A DNA stretch of 43,536 nt, from contig JALOBT010000021.1 in NCBI GenBank assembly GCA_023228125.1, forward strand, positions 1 to 43,536, read 5' to 3'. Shown piece after piece: positions 15,846 to 24,065 of this stretch (position 1 is its first letter; each line of letters begins with the position of its first letter). Under the pieces are notes generated by a model. That model was given only the letters and a program-made list of their open reading frames with translations. It ran no database searches and was not told the origin of the DNA. The translations under genes were made by a program, and so were the position numbers. This DNA is from Candidatus Cloacimonadota bacterium. Its GTDB lineage: Bacteria; Cloacimonadota; Cloacimonadia; Cloacimonadales; Cloacimonadaceae.

Positions 15846-16948
15846 AACGCACATTAATAATTATCAGCTTGGCACTATTCTGTTTTGGGCTGAGCGCCGC
15901 AGTAAACGCTACCTTTAGTACAAAGGAGATTCTACTCAATCAATTAAGCGTCTTCACTTTTGATCCGGTGAATCCCCAGGATCAGCCTATCTTGACTACT
16001 TTGAGCATCACCAATGGAGCTGAAGAGCAAAAGGTCAAAATCCAGGTTGTATTGAAATGGAACAACGCTGTGTTGATCCAGCCAAATCAAGTTGTCTTTA
16101 TCACAAGGCAAGCCATGCCTCCCAATGGAATGATCACTGCAGACAATCGCGATCTTATCACTGAAGGCAGTAGCCTTGATATTCAGCCATTTAGCAACAT
16201 CAACGTCGATTTGATCGAAGTCATGAAAAACAATCCTCTCATGAAAGAGGCAGCATTATCTGGCTATTTCCCAGATGGAGAAATCAAAATGGAAGTATCT
16301 GTCAAAGGTGAAAACACTGCCAATTGGGACAATACGGCTACCTTTAGCATCAAGATCCGCAATGCCGGAGCAATATATCCCCTCAGTCCTGGTAAAGTCA
16401 TCGGCCAAGTGCCGCCGATCGTGAAAGATATCCCCGTCAGCTTTCTGTGGAATGCGATCAATACTGGTTTTAATGAACAGCTCATCGTAATCAAAGAATT
16501 CCCTCCAAACGGGCCTCCCAGCCGCTCCACCGTAGCCCAAACCGGGACGGATATATATCGTACTCCTGAGGGTGGTAATGCTGCAAGCGGTTTCTCTGAT
16601 TACATTCCCTTTACAAACAAAAACTATTATGCCTGGCGGGTCTATACCCCTATCTTCGATCAGACCAATCCCATTGAAATTGACAAAAGCCCTTCCCAGG
16701 GCAATTTTCTGGCCAGTGATTGGTTTGTCTTCCGCTATATGGCAGACGATGTGGATGCTCCCAGTCCCGATGAAGTGCAAGCTTTGCTGAACATTTTGGG
16801 AAACGCACAGCTGATCAATTTTTTGAATTTGGGCTTTACTCCCACTGGTGAAGTGATCTTCGAAGGACGCAAATACACCGGGCAGGATGCTATCGACATC
16901 CTCAACAGCCTTGTGGGAAAAGATATCAAAGTAGAAATTAAGAACTAA
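15842..16948 (+). CDS. Secreted protein of unknown function
   Basis: A 368-residue exported protein with a signal peptide at about residues 1-22 (IISLALFCFGLSAA). I do not recognise the family. The mature part looks like beta-sandwich domains: one with a Q-D-Q-P-x2-T-x-LSITNG pattern near residues 45-70, and one around 180-300 with FLWNAINTGFNEQLIVI, a fibronectin-like strand pattern. It ends in a small helical tail with YTGQDAIDILNSLVG (about 345-360). Its start overlaps the ddl stop and has a strong ribosome site, GAGGAGG. It heads three consecutive secreted proteins (this, FecR, the outer-membrane protein), so it is probably part of an envelope complex. Confidence 0.7.
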   Translation: MKRTLIIISLALFCFGLSAAVNATFSTKEILLNQLSVFTFDPVNPQDQPILTTLSITNGAEEQKVKIQVVLKWNNAVLIQPNQVVFITRQAMPPNGMITADNRDLITEGSSLDIQPFSNINVDLIEVMKNNPLMKEAALSGYFPDGEIKMEVSVKGENTANWDNTATFSIKIRNAGAIYPLSPGKVIGQVPPIVKDIPVSFLWNAINTGFNEQLIVIKEFPPNGPPSRSTVAQTGTDIYRTPEGGNAASGFSDYIPFTNKNYYAWRVYTPIFDQTNPIEIDKSPSQGNFLASDWFVFRYMADDVDAPSPDEVQALLNILGNAQLINFLNLGFTPTGEVIFEGRKYTGQDAIDILNSLVGKDIKVEIKN

Positions 16949-16959
16949 GGGAGTATGTC

Positions 16960-17637
16960 ATGAAAAAGCTCTGTTTAATTGTCCTGATAGTTAGTTTGGC
17001 CACGTTTTTGCTGGCCGCGGATGCTGTAGCCATTCTTTCTGCCAGCAAGGGGAAAGTGAACCTGGAGCGAGATAAGCGGGATTTTAAGTTTAAAAAAGGT
17101 GAATTGCTCCAAAACCAGGATATCCTGCGCACCAAGGCAGAAAGTTTTGCTGCCTACAAATTCATCGATGCCTCTTCTCTGATCAAGCTCTTCTCAAATT
17201 CTGTGGTCACCATTGCTGCCACGCAAGTGGGTGACAAACTCTCCAAAAAGGTGAGTGTGGAGCGGGGCAGCGTTTTGACTTCTGTGAAAAAAGGCACCGG
17301 TGCATTCGCTGTTCATACCCCCACCACGGTTGCCTCGGTAAAAGGCACAGAATTCATGACCCGCGTGGATGAAGAGGGAAACAGTATGTTTACCGTTATC
17401 GATGGTGAAGTGGAGCTTACGATCAAAAGCACCGGGGAAGTACTTAGCGCGCCGGAGGGTAAGACCGCGATCATCGATTCGAATGGTACGCCAACCTTGC
17501 GAAATAGCAGTTCAGAAGATATCAAAGCTATCGAGCAGATCGAATTGGAAGAAAACAAGAGCACCGAACCTTCCACCATCCGCATTCCTGTATTAGATGA
17601 AACGGGAAACACCAAATACCTTGAGATTACTTATTAG
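16960..17637 (+). CDS. FecR-domain periplasmic protein
   Basis: A 225-residue exported protein with a signal peptide at about residues 1-20 (LIVLIVSLATFLLAADA). A FecR domain lies at about 45-165. KFKKGELLQNQDILRTKAES leads in, SSLIKLFSNSVVTI follows, and the core reads TTVASVKGTEFMTRVDEEGNSMFTVIDGEVEL (key residues TP-x-TVASVKGTEF and V-x-DGEVE). There is no anti-sigma N-terminal region, so it is not a TonB-linked sigma regulator but the free periplasmic type often found near adenylate cyclases and barrels. GGGAG precedes the ATG. It has short gaps to both neighbours. Confidence 0.9.
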   Translation: MKKLCLIVLIVSLATFLLAADAVAILSASKGKVNLERDKRDFKFKKGELLQNQDILRTKAESFAAYKFIDASSLIKLFSNSVVTIAATQVGDKLSKKVSVERGSVLTSVKKGTGAFAVHTPTTVASVKGTEFMTRVDEEGNSMFTVIDGEVELTIKSTGEVLSAPEGKTAIIDSNGTPTLRNSSSEDIKAIEQIELEENKSTEPSTIRIPVLDETGNTKYLEITY

Positions 17638-17652
17638 GTAAAGGACGTAGAT

Positions 17653-20031
17653 ATGAAAAAATGCTATATTAGCATACTCTTACTTAGTGCTGTAATGCTC
17701 TCATGGGCTGTTGTGGCTATTCATGTGAGTCCGTCCAGTGCTAGCCCTGGCGCAGATGTGGAATTGCTCCTGGAAATCACTCAGGGTGGGGAAAATCTGG
17801 CCAATGTGGATATAAACTATCGGCTCAAAGGGGAGAATTCCTGGCAGAGCGAGCCCATGCAACAGGATGCACCAGATTCTGCTTATTGGCGTGGTATTAT
17901 TCCATCTACGATGATAGCAAATGACATTCTGGAATACCGCTTTGAGCTGAAATATCTTTCGAGGAGTACAGAGTACATCCCTGCCAAAGATAGTATGAAG
18001 CCAAATTACTCGCTGAATCCTCTCTCTCCTCAAGGCACACAGAGCCAAGGCTTCGTATTGCTTACGGATGAAAGCTCCATGTTTTCTGATGAGGACTACG
18101 TGCTTGCGGTAAGCTTCCTGGCACTCATTTCCGACATCGATCAGAGCAGCATCAAGGTCTTTGTAAATGGCAGGGATGTGACCAAGCGTACCGAAATCAG
18201 CAATTCTGTATTGATGTATCGCGAAGAGCATCCCAAAGAAGGGATCATGAAAGCAGTGGTGACGGCCAATGCAAAGGGTAAGCAGATCTTTTCTGATACC
18301 TGGATTATGCAAGTTTTGGCTGGCAAAGGTGCCAAACGCGGTGTCCCCTTCAAATTGCGCGGCTCGGCAAATTTCTCCACAAATATCTATGATGTATCCG
18401 GCAATATCAGTGCCGCAGAAAACGATTATCGCACCTGGGCTGATCTTTACGGCAGCTATGGCATCCTGGATCTTCAGACCAATCTGCTTGTTTCCAGCCA
18501 GGAAGATTCTAATATGCAGCCGATAAACCGTTATACCTTCGGTCTTGTGCTACCGGTTCTTGATATCTATCTGGGAGATTATTCGCCCAATGTTTCAAAG
18601 TACACTCTATCCGGCAAAAACGTCCGCGGTGTGTATGCCAGGCTACATGGCTACTATTCTGAGTTTATCGTGTCCCATGGTGAATCCGTGCGGAAAACCA
18701 CGTACGAAGATGGCAGCTTCAAAGGCGGCACTTTCAAGCAAGAATCCCTTGCCGGTAGATTCCGCCTGGGTAGTGAAAATTGCTTTATGATAGGCTTCAA
18801 CGGCTCTCGGCACCGCGATATTATTAGCTCTTTGGATGAGGAGTATTACAGATACGAAACTGCCCAGGGAGATACTGTCTATACTGCGATGGCCCAAGAT
18901 AACGTAGTGCTCAGCATAGATGCCAGGCTCAATGTGCCAGATCAGCATGTGATGATGGGCGTGGAGGCGGCAGGCAGCCTCTATAATAGCAATACCATTC
19001 CTGGCCCGCTCAGCATTGACGAGCTTGCAGATTACGGCTTGGATCCCGAATTTGGGGGCTACGAGCTGGATCCCAGTAATTTCTCTGATCTGTTTGTGAT
19101 CAATAAAAACATGGAACCCTTCCTGCCCAGTAGGGCAAATCTCGCTTGGACCGCTTATTTAAGAATGTATTTTCTGAACAACTTCTTAAATCTCGAATAC
19201 AGTGAGACCGGCTCTGCCTTCAATGCTCTGGGCACATATTCTCAGCTCGTGGATTCCAAGATGCTTTCGATCACAGACCAAATGAGCTTTGGCAGAATAC
19301 TCACAATCTCCGGTGGTTATAGCATAAGCTCAGATAACCTGATGGGGCATAAGAACGAAACTAATGATTATCAAAACATCAACGCTCAGGCTGTCCTCAG
19401 AATTCCTAAGCTGCCCTATTTGAAAGCTTCCTACTATGACAACGTCGGTAAAAACAAAGAGAATACCGAGATTGAGGATGAAAGCTTTGTTTTTTCCCCT
19501 TTCAACCGGGATTCCAAAAGTATGAGCTTTGGCCTGGGCTATAACTTCTTACATATCCCTTTTGTGCCCACCCAGTTTGATATCTCTTACCGTCTTGGAA
19601 ATGATTATGGCGAAATGGATGCGGGAGCGGGACTGAATCCGATCTCAGAAAATGAAAACAGCGGAATCAGCTTCAGCTTAAGCAATCGCTACACCATGAT
19701 CCCTTTGCGCACTCAGATATCTTATGTGAGCTCCCAAAATAAGAATATTCTGCAGGAAAAGGAATTTGCCAATAGCAGCATATTCCTCAAGGCAGATTAT
19801 TCCTTGTGGTCAAACAAAATCAAGCCTTACGTCTCGTATAGAACTACCGGGCTGAAAAAGGATTATGGAAATCAAAACTATACAAACTACAATCTGGGAG
19901 TGGAAAGCTATCCCATCAAAAACATGTCTGTAACCACAGATTTGGGCATGAGATCTTATTCCAATGATGATGATAGTACTTTGGATTATGATACCACTAC
20001 CTTCAGGCTGTGCCTGACACAGAGATTCTAA
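17653..20031 (+). CDS. Large outer-membrane beta-barrel protein
   Basis: A 792-residue exported protein with a signal peptide at about residues 1-20 (ISILLLSAVMLSWAVVA). Residues 20-110 resemble an Ig-like domain (VSPSSASPGADVELLLEI, then VDINYRLKG). Residues about 140-225 hold a second domain with IKVFVNGRDVTKRTE. From about 235 onward the protein has the alternating, aromatic-flanked strands of a barrel (many SxNxYDVSGNIS- and YSISSDNLMG-like segments), ending in LCLTQRF with the terminal Phe expected by the assembly machinery. I do not recognise a named family; similar proteins are common in Cloacimonadota-type genomes. It is the last gene before a terminator and likely partners the FecR and secreted proteins upstream. 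Confidence 0.75.
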   Translation: MKKCYISILLLSAVMLSWAVVAIHVSPSSASPGADVELLLEITQGGENLANVDINYRLKGENSWQSEPMQQDAPDSAYWRGIIPSTMIANDILEYRFELKYLSRSTEYIPAKDSMKPNYSLNPLSPQGTQSQGFVLLTDESSMFSDEDYVLAVSFLALISDIDQSSIKVFVNGRDVTKRTEISNSVLMYREEHPKEGIMKAVVTANAKGKQIFSDTWIMQVLAGKGAKRGVPFKLRGSANFSTNIYDVSGNISAAENDYRTWADLYGSYGILDLQTNLLVSSQEDSNMQPINRYTFGLVLPVLDIYLGDYSPNVSKYTLSGKNVRGVYARLHGYYSEFIVSHGESVRKTTYEDGSFKGGTFKQESLAGRFRLGSENCFMIGFNGSRHRDIISSLDEEYYRYETAQGDTVYTAMAQDNVVLSIDARLNVPDQHVMMGVEAAGSLYNSNTIPGPLSIDELADYGLDPEFGGYELDPSNFSDLFVINKNMEPFLPSRANLAWTAYLRMYFLNNFLNLEYSETGSAFNALGTYSQLVDSKMLSITDQMSFGRILTISGGYSISSDNLMGHKNETNDYQNINAQAVLRIPKLPYLKASYYDNVGKNKENTEIEDESFVFSPFNRDSKSMSFGLGYNFLHIPFVPTQFDISYRLGNDYGEMDAGAGLNPISENENSGISFSLSNRYTMIPLRTQISYVSSQNKNILQEKEFANSSIFLKADYSLWSNKIKPYVSYRTTGLKKDYGNQNYTNYNLGVESYPIKNMSVTTDLGMRSYSNDDDSTLDYDTTTFRLCLTQRF

Positions 20032-20039
20032 AGAACCTT

Positions 20040-20074
20040 CAGGGAGTGTGGCCTGGCCTCGCTCCCTGATTTTT
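20040..20074 (+). terminator. Intrinsic terminator after the barrel gene
   Basis: CAGGGAG (20040-20046) pairs with CTCCCTG (20062-20068), followed by five T (20070-20074). It separates the 13608-20031 operon from the cyclase, which may be read through it or use its own promoter. Confidence 0.85.
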
Positions 20075-20122
20075 AATTTCCCTTTTTTATAGCCATCGGA
20101 GCCTGCACAAAGGAGCTACTGC

Positions 20123-22060
20123 ATGTCTAAATATCGATCTATTCTTTTAGCCCTGATCATCATTCTTGTGATCAAGGGACTCTTTCTGTTTCCTAGCTTT
20201 CACTCTTTGGATTTCAAAGCTCAGGATAGTCTGTTCAAGCTACGGCATAAGCTTGAGCAAAAGACGCAGCCAGAAGCTTTGGATGGCAAAGCAGGGAAAC
20301 GAGGAGCTTTCAGACTGCGGGCCCCTCGCACTCCCAATGAGGATGTGGTGATCATCGCCATCGATGATGCCAGCTTTTCTGCACTGAACACATCCTGGCC
20401 TTTCCCCCGGGAGTATCATGCCAAATTAATCCAAAATCTGAGCCTGGCCGGTGCCAGACTAATTGTATTTGACGTGGAATTTACCGAAAACTCCAGCCCA
20501 GGAGGCGATGCTCTGCTGGCCGAAATGGCTTCATATTATGATAATGTAATCTTTGCCGGCAAAGTGCTCCGGGGCGCGGGTCCGCACGATCCGGATCAGC
20601 TTCTTAGCCCTATCGCCGAAATCATGCGCTATGAAATACCCTGGGGCATCGTAAATATGAGTAGCGATTCGGATAATCTGATTCGCAAGTATGACCTTTT
20701 TGAACTTCACGATGATACTCCTTATTACAGCCTCGGTGTGGCAGCCCTGGCAAATTCCCGCATTTATACAAAGGAATGGCAAAAGCATATCAGGATTCAG
20801 AAAGACAAACTCCTGGTGGCAGAAAATAAGATCCCGTTTTTGGGCCATAATAAGGCTCTGATCAATTTCTATGGTCCGGCCAGCACCTTCCCCCAGATCT
20901 CTTATGCCAGCGTAATGGATGATTCCACAGTGAGCATGCCTGGCTATCAAGGCCTTGAATTTGATGAATTTTATGAGATCCTGGAGTCCGGAATCCTGAA
21001 AGACAAGATCGTGCTCGTGGGAGCCACTATCGATGAATTGCACGATAAGTTTCCCACACCATTGGGTGGGAACTGGACCCCCGGAGTGGAGATCCATGCC
21101 AATTTCCTGAGCATGGTGATGGATCAAGACTATCTGTCCGAGCTCAATCCCTGGCTATACCTATGTATAGAGCTCATCATTCTGTTGCTCATGTGGTGTG
21201 TCTTCAGGAAGCTCAAGCCGCAGTTTTCAGCCCTCTTAGTGATCCTCTTTATCGCTTTGCAGTATCTTCTGGCTCTTCTTCTTTTTGTGAACTGCAGCCT
21301 GCTAATCCCCATCTTGCAAACTGCTGTGAGCTTGGCCTTTATCTATATCACCAGTCTCCTCTGCCACTATCTGGATACCATGAAAGAAAAGCGCTTTATC
21401 CGCCAGGCTTTCCAACAGTATATGGCACCAGAGCTGGTAAGTGAACTGCTGAAAAACCCCAAGAATCTCAGCTATGGCGGCTCTCTGCAAGAAATCTCCG
21501 TGCTCTTTTCAGATATCCGCAGTTTTACCACCTATTCAGAGAATCATACTCCCCAGGAAACGGTCAATATCCTCAAAGAATACCTCACCGCCATGGTCAA
21601 TGTGATCGTGGAGAACAAGGGCATTTTGGATAAGTTTGTGGGAGATGAGATAATGGCCCTCTTTGGTACCCCTATGCCACTGCCAAACCATGCCCTCAGT
21701 GCCTGCACTGTGGCCCTGCAGATGCGAGATAAGATGACAGAATTGCAGCAAAAATGGGAATCTGAAGGCAGAGTCGGCTTTGAGATCGGCATTGGAGTGA
21801 ATACCGGCCAAGCCGTGGTGGGAAACCTGGGTAGTGAACAGATCTTTGACTACACAGCCATCGGCGATACCATCAATCTCGGCGCTCGTCTGGAAGGCAT
21901 CAACAAAGAGTATGAGACCAGCAAGCATATCATCATCAGCGAATTTACCCTTGAACAGGTAAAAGACCTGGTCAAAGTGAAGTATCTGGATGAGGTAAAA
22001 GTGAAAGGTAAGAATAAAGCGGTGAAGATATATGAATTGATAGACTTAGCTGATGCTTGA
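20123..22060 (+). CDS. CHASE2-domain adenylate/guanylate cyclase
   Basis: A 645-residue membrane signalling enzyme. One TM helix is near residues 7-25, then an extracytoplasmic CHASE2 sensor domain at about 28-335 (DVVIIAIDDASF, ARLIVFDVEF, DKIVLVGAT, GVEIHANFLSM are CHASE2 landmarks). About three TM helices follow at 343-415, then a cytosolic class III cyclase domain at about 455-625. Metal aspartates are visible in FSDIRSF (near 462) and VGDEIMALFG (near 507). The K of DKFVGDE and the D of FDYTAIGDTINLGARL suggest ATP as substrate, and the NLGAR Asn/Arg are the transition-state pair. The product is probably cAMP. AAAGGAG precedes the ATG. It follows the FecR/barrel operon after a terminator. 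Its signal is unknown. Confidence 0.95.
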   Translation: MSKYRSILLALIIILVIKGLFLFPSFHSLDFKAQDSLFKLRHKLEQKTQPEALDGKAGKRGAFRLRAPRTPNEDVVIIAIDDASFSALNTSWPFPREYHAKLIQNLSLAGARLIVFDVEFTENSSPGGDALLAEMASYYDNVIFAGKVLRGAGPHDPDQLLSPIAEIMRYEIPWGIVNMSSDSDNLIRKYDLFELHDDTPYYSLGVAALANSRIYTKEWQKHIRIQKDKLLVAENKIPFLGHNKALINFYGPASTFPQISYASVMDDSTVSMPGYQGLEFDEFYEILESGILKDKIVLVGATIDELHDKFPTPLGGNWTPGVEIHANFLSMVMDQDYLSELNPWLYLCIELIILLLMWCVFRKLKPQFSALLVILFIALQYLLALLLFVNCSLLIPILQTAVSLAFIYITSLLCHYLDTMKEKRFIRQAFQQYMAPELVSELLKNPKNLSYGGSLQEISVLFSDIRSFTTYSENHTPQETVNILKEYLTAMVNVIVENKGILDKFVGDEIMALFGTPMPLPNHALSACTVALQMRDKMTELQQKWESEGRVGFEIGIGVNTGQAVVGNLGSEQIFDYTAIGDTINLGARLEGINKEYETSKHIIISEFTLEQVKDLVKVKYLDEVKVKGKNKAVKIYELIDLADA

Positions 22061-22107
22061 TCAAGAACCCTGACCCGGTGGCCGCTGCCCTTATATATTC
22101 CCGGGTA

Positions 22108-22125
22108 TTTCCCTGAAAAACCAGA
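22108..22125 (+). repeat. Dispersed 18-nt repeat, copy 1
   Basis: TTTCCCTGAAAAACCAGA here matches 17 of 18 bases with TTTCCCGGAAAAACCAGA at 27170-27187. Both lie in gene-free, hairpin-rich spacers, so they may be parts of one dispersed element. Confidence 0.5.
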
Positions 22126-22156
22126 GATCAAGTCTGTAATGAGCTATGTCAAGATT

Positions 22157-22247
22157 GCTTTAGCTGCGGTGCAACTCAAAAGACTACAGGCTGCTGCTTT
22201 AGCTGCGGTGCTTAAAAGACTATAGGCCGCTGCTTTAGCTGCGGTGC
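22157..22247 (+). repeat. Triplicated intergenic repeat, units of 39, 36 and 16+ bases
   Basis: The 16-mer GCTTTAGCTGCGGTGC occurs identically at 22157-22172, 22196-22211 and 22232-22247. After copies 1 and 2 the sequence continues with AAAAGACTA(C/T)AGGC(T/C)GCT. After copy 3 it decays. I see no coding frame, no cas genes and no spacer pattern. Confidence 0.85.
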
Positions 22248-22277
22248 CAGAAGGCTGCTACCGGCCCGAGACTTTTT

Positions 22278-22297
22278 CCTGGCCTTTGAAGGCCAGG
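22278..22297. other. Hairpin in repeat-rich spacer
   Basis: CCTGGCCT (22278-22285) and AGGCCAGG (22290-22297) form a perfect 8-bp GC-rich stem with a 4-base loop. T-rich sequence precedes rather than follows it on the plus strand, so it is not a clear terminator for the cyclase. Confidence 0.5.
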
Positions 22298-22462
22298 CAC
22301 CCGCAGCGATATTGGCATATTTTCCGCAAACAATAATAGCGCAGTCCAAGTCCACTCCACGACATCCCATGAGCAAGCGGTTCCCCAGAGCGGTGTGAAT
22401 AGTATGAATAGTTAGATAGCAAATCCTATATTTGATCCTTTCTCCCTCTCCCCAGGGCATCG

Positions 22463-22533
22463 ATCACATCTTTATCTACCCTTAATCAAGCGTTAATAGT
22501 TAACGCTTGATTAAGGGTAGATAAAGATGTGAT
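22463..22533. repeat. 71-nt near-perfect palindrome (34-bp arms, 3-base centre)
   Basis: Bases 22463-22496 are exactly the reverse complement of 22500-22533, with TAG between. As DNA it could extrude a cruciform; as RNA it would be one long hairpin. No T-run follows on either side. The arms contain TTAACGCTTGATTAAGGG (18 bases, right arm), which I cannot assign to a known site. It is followed at once by a strong ribosome-binding site. Confidence 0.95.
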
Positions 22534-22566
22534 AAAGTGGCTCAAATGAGAAAGGAGGACCCCAGA

Positions 22567-22653
22567 ATGCTGCTTTATCCGGGGGATGAAAAAGGGGATG
22601 AAAAAGACTCTCTTTGCCCCTTGAAGTCCAAAGTGCCGCTAAGCTTATGGTAA
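22567..22653 (+). CDS. Possible 28-residue peptide with perfect Shine-Dalgarno
   Basis: AAGGAGG (22552-22558) sits 8 bases before an ATG that opens a 28-codon frame, MLLYPGDEKGDEKDSLCPLK and 8 more residues, ending in TAA at 22653. A 12-base tandem duplication encodes the repeated GDEK. The frame lies between the 71-nt palindrome and an inverted repeat that overlaps its end, as in a leader-peptide or regulatory arrangement ahead of the CsgG-like gene. It has no recognisable family, and coding is uncertain. Confidence 0.3.
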   Translation: MLLYPGDEKGDEKDSLCPLKSKVPLSLW

Positions 22654-22681
22654 ATCGATAGTTATCTTAGGCACTTTGAAC
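22626..22681. repeat. Interrupted inverted repeat
   Basis: AGTCCAAAGTGCC at the left pairs with GGCACTTTGAACT at the right with one mismatch. CTAAG (22639-22643) also pairs with CTTAG (22666-22670), giving a bulged stem of about 17 bp around a loop of about 22 bases. No T-run follows. Confidence 0.6.
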
Positions 22682-22811
22682 TCCAAGACTCTCTTGCAAA
22701 CTAAGCAGCTAAGGCCTGCATATATTCCCGCTTGACAAGCTGGCGACTTTGAAAGAGTCGTATCCATAATGAAATTTTGATTGTATCAAAGGAAAATATT
22801 TGAGGTTTACG

Positions 22812-24065
22812 ATGAAAAACTATGCTCTGCTGCTCTTCATGATAGCGGTCTTACTCAGCTCTGGCTTTGCCGGGTGTTCCAAGAACAAAAGTTTGCACAA
22901 AAAAGCTCAGAATTATTTTGAGAGGGGAGATTATGATTCCGCCACATTATTGGTGGCCGAATCGCTAATGCTCAGGCCAGATTATGATAAAGCCTTTTAT
23001 ACCCTGAAGGAGGCTTACCCCAAAGCAAATCAAAGCCACCTGGATCAGATTTCTGCTTTAAAGAATGCTGATAACGATGACAAGTGGGAGAGCATCCTGG
23101 CAGAATATCTGGCTTTGGATAAGCTGCATCAATCAGTTCGAAAGCTGCCCGTCATCCGAGATCCCCAGACCGGTGTCCGCCTCAGCTTTGAGCTCAGGGA
23201 TTACAGCTCCGAGATCAAGCAGGCCAGGGATAATGCAGCAGAGAGCTATTATCAGAAAGGCATTCATCAGAGCATGATAGATAGCAGCCGCAACTCGCAG
23301 AAAACAGCCGCGGGTTTCTTCAAATCTGCCCTGAAACTGGTTCCGAATTTCAAGGATAGCGCAGCCCGTTATGAGGCTGCCCGGCAAAACGCCATCATCA
23401 GAGTCGCCATCACAGCTTTTGAAGACAAATCTGGCGTGAGGGAGAGCTATGGAGCTATAGCCGACATCCTCACAGATCTGGTGGTGAGCCGCATTATTCA
23501 GGATCAAAGCAACAGCGAATTTGTGGAAATCATCACCCGGGGACAGATGGATGAACTGATGAAAGAGCAAGAACTGAGTGCCTCAGGATTGGTGAATGAA
23601 GCCAGCGCAGCCCGCATTGGATTGCTCTTGGGAGCTCAGGAGATCTTGGGCGGGAGAATCCTGCAAGTGGATTATGTGTCACCCCGGATCACTGCCATAG
23701 ATCTACACGAAACCGCTAATGTCGATATTGAGGATGATATCCAGGAGCGTTCCGACAATAAAGAAGTAAGCTGCCACTTTCGCAAATACACCAAAAGCTC
23801 TTCCTTGCAGATTTTAGCCTCATTTTCGGTAGTGGACGTATCCACTGGCAGGATCAAGATTCAGAAAAGCCTGAGCGCATCCCAGGACTTTGAAACAGAA
23901 TGGGGCAAGATCATCAGCGGGGATGAGCGCGCCTTAAATTCCAGTCAAAAGAGTCTTGCCAAAAAGAGTGAACCCGCAGCTCCCACCGCCAAAGAAATGG
24001 TCATTGAAACCTTGAATGCCCTCAGCAGAGATATCGCGGCTCACTTTTTCGATTATATAAAATGA
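22812..24065 (+). CDS. CsgG-family lipoprotein with TPR-like N-terminal part
   Basis: A 417-residue lipoprotein. The signal peptide ends in the lipobox GFAGC, with Cys22 the lipidated residue. Residues about 28-75 are TPR-like (AQNYFERGDYDSATLLVAES). A CsgG-type domain starts near 195: VAITAFEDKSG, then the signature ITRGQMDELMKEQELSASGLV and ARIGLLLGAQEILGGRI (about 235-280). An FSVVDVSTGRI strand near 340 closes the fold. CsgG forms the curli secretion pore, but the wider family includes periplasmic lipoproteins of unknown role, and no curli subunit is seen here. The ATG at 22812 with GAGG upstream is preferred to a TTG at 22800. Its end overlaps the next gene by ATGA. Confidence 0.8.
   Translation: MKNYALLLFMIAVLLSSGFAGCSKNKSLHKKAQNYFERGDYDSATLLVAESLMLRPDYDKAFYTLKEAYPKANQSHLDQISALKNADNDDKWESILAEYLALDKLHQSVRKLPVIRDPQTGVRLSFELRDYSSEIKQARDNAAESYYQKGIHQSMIDSSRNSQKTAAGFFKSALKLVPNFKDSAARYEAARQNAIIRVAITAFEDKSGVRESYGAIADILTDLVVSRIIQDQSNSEFVEIITRGQMDELMKEQELSASGLVNEASAARIGLLLGAQEILGGRILQVDYVSPRITAIDLHETANVDIEDDIQERSDNKEVSCHFRKYTKSSSLQILASFSVVDVSTGRIKIQKSLSASQDFETEWGKIISGDERALNSSQKSLAKKSEPAAPTAKEMVIETLNALSRDIAAHFFDYIK

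Noticed and set aside
22157..22247. CRISPR array
   Set aside because: There are only three copies, the linkers are themselves similar rather than unique, and no cas gene is present.
22463..22533. Standard intrinsic terminator of the cyclase gene
   Set aside because: The stem is far too long, lies about 400 bases after the stop and has no T-run on either strand.
22732..22737. TTGACA as promoter of the CsgG-like gene
   Set aside because: No -10-like box occurs 15-19 bases downstream; the nearest TATCCA and CATAAT are too far.
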